Assembly: GCA_015233265.1 (NCBI GenBank)
Contig: JADFXZ010000158.1
Location: 1-5,343 of the forward strand
Direction of reading: 5' to 3'
Length of the DNA: 5,343 bases
DNA from: Nitrospirota bacterium
Lineage (GTDB): Bacteria > Nitrospirota > Thermodesulfovibrionia > Thermodesulfovibrionales > Magnetobacteriaceae
Part shown: one piece after another, positions 5,124-5,343 of the stretch
How the letters are laid out: each line of letters starts with the position of its first letter
Numbering within the stretch: position 1 is the stretch's first letter
Notes under the pieces: model-generated
The model's input: the letters and a program-made list of their open reading frames with translations, nothing else
What the model was told of the DNA's origin: nothing
The model's database searches: none
Made by a program: the position numbers and the translations under genes

Positions 5124-5343
5124 TTGTGGGTTGGGACAGACTTAACGGAATCGGCTGCTGTCAATGAGGCGGCTTTTGCAGCGAGACTGATCGCTGATCT
5201 TTCCGCTGTAACAGCCGGCATCGCTATAAAAGAAGAAGACAAGACACAGATAGGGTTTTTAAGAGAGAAAACCCTTGAGGAACATCATCTAAAGTATGAA
5301 ACACTTATCTCCATATTTAATTCAACGCCAGGCTTAAACTCTG
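5124..5343 (+). CDS. Start of an unrecognised protein, possibly a sensor (3'-partial)
   Basis: The frame containing 5124 is open from 5085 (after a TAG at 5082-5084) to the window edge. The residues look protein-like: 'TDLTESAAVNEAAFAARLIADL', then a charged helical stretch 'KEEDKTQIGFLREKTLEEHHLKYETL', then 'ISIFNSTPGLNS'. A charged helix leading into 'YETLISIFNSTPG' recalls the linker and beginning of a PAS domain in histidine kinases and cyclic-di-GMP enzymes; this is only a resemblance. No ATG or GTG is in frame; TTG at 5124, with only a weak AGG 6 nt upstream, is the sole standard start. The gene may therefore have an unusual start, a frameshift, or be the remnant of a longer gene. The ATG at 5120 is in another frame and stops after 15 codons. 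It diverges from the MBOAT gene. Confidence 0.45.
   Translation, partial: MWVGTDLTESAAVNEAAFAARLIADLSAVTAGIAIKEEDKTQIGFLREKTLEEHHLKYETLISIFNSTPGLNS

Noticed and set aside
4994..5242. 82-codon minus-strand frame upstream of the MBOAT gene
   Set aside because: It runs through the palindrome and promoter, is antisense to the more protein-like plus frame, and matches no family pattern.

Overview
The window holds an ordinary-looking stretch of a Gram-negative-type bacterial chromosome. The gene set (a DUF3536-type GH57 protein, a separate hisI and hisE, CutA1, an AlgI-like MBOAT acyltransferase and a cyclic-nucleotide-binding protein with a duplicated type II secretion ATPase-like N-terminus) suggests an environmental, perhaps anaerobic lineage such as Nitrospirota or Desulfobacterota. 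That assignment is inference from gene content only; no rRNA or other marker is present. No mobile-element gene, CRISPR array, tRNA or rRNA was found.

Layout. Bases 1-801 (+) are the C-terminal third of a GH57/DUF3536 protein that begins outside the window and ends in a compact terminator overlapping its stop codon. Bases 842-1126 (+) are a stand-alone cold-shock protein gene with its own promoter and a palindrome where its mRNA would begin. Bases 1127-1549 are a non-coding convergent gap. It contains a 103-nt segment closed by a 14-bp helix with further nested pairing, either a structured RNA or a small inverted-repeat element.

Bases 1550-4987 are a five-gene minus-strand run, read from high to low coordinates: MBOAT acyltransferase, cutA, cyclic-nucleotide-binding protein, hisI, hisE. 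Gaps are 26-36 bp and hisI/hisE overlap by 26 bp, so they are probably one operon. A candidate promoter precedes the MBOAT gene, with a perfect 10-bp inverted repeat filling its spacer. A second, internal promoter candidate lies between cutA and the cyclic-nucleotide-binding gene, which has no visible Shine-Dalgarno sequence. From about 5124 a divergent (+) open frame runs off the right edge; it looks like the start of a sensor-type protein but has no ATG.

The minus-strand cluster does not form a single pathway. HisI and HisE catalyse consecutive early steps of histidine synthesis. CutA1 is a trimeric protein linked to metal tolerance. The MBOAT protein probably O-acylates an exported polysaccharide, and the cyclic-nucleotide-binding protein is a non-DNA-binding sensor. 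I see no clearly new defence or mobile system. The signals most worth checking are the promoter palindrome, the structured intergenic segment, and the degenerate nucleotide pocket combined with a possibly leaderless start in the cyclic-nucleotide-binding gene.
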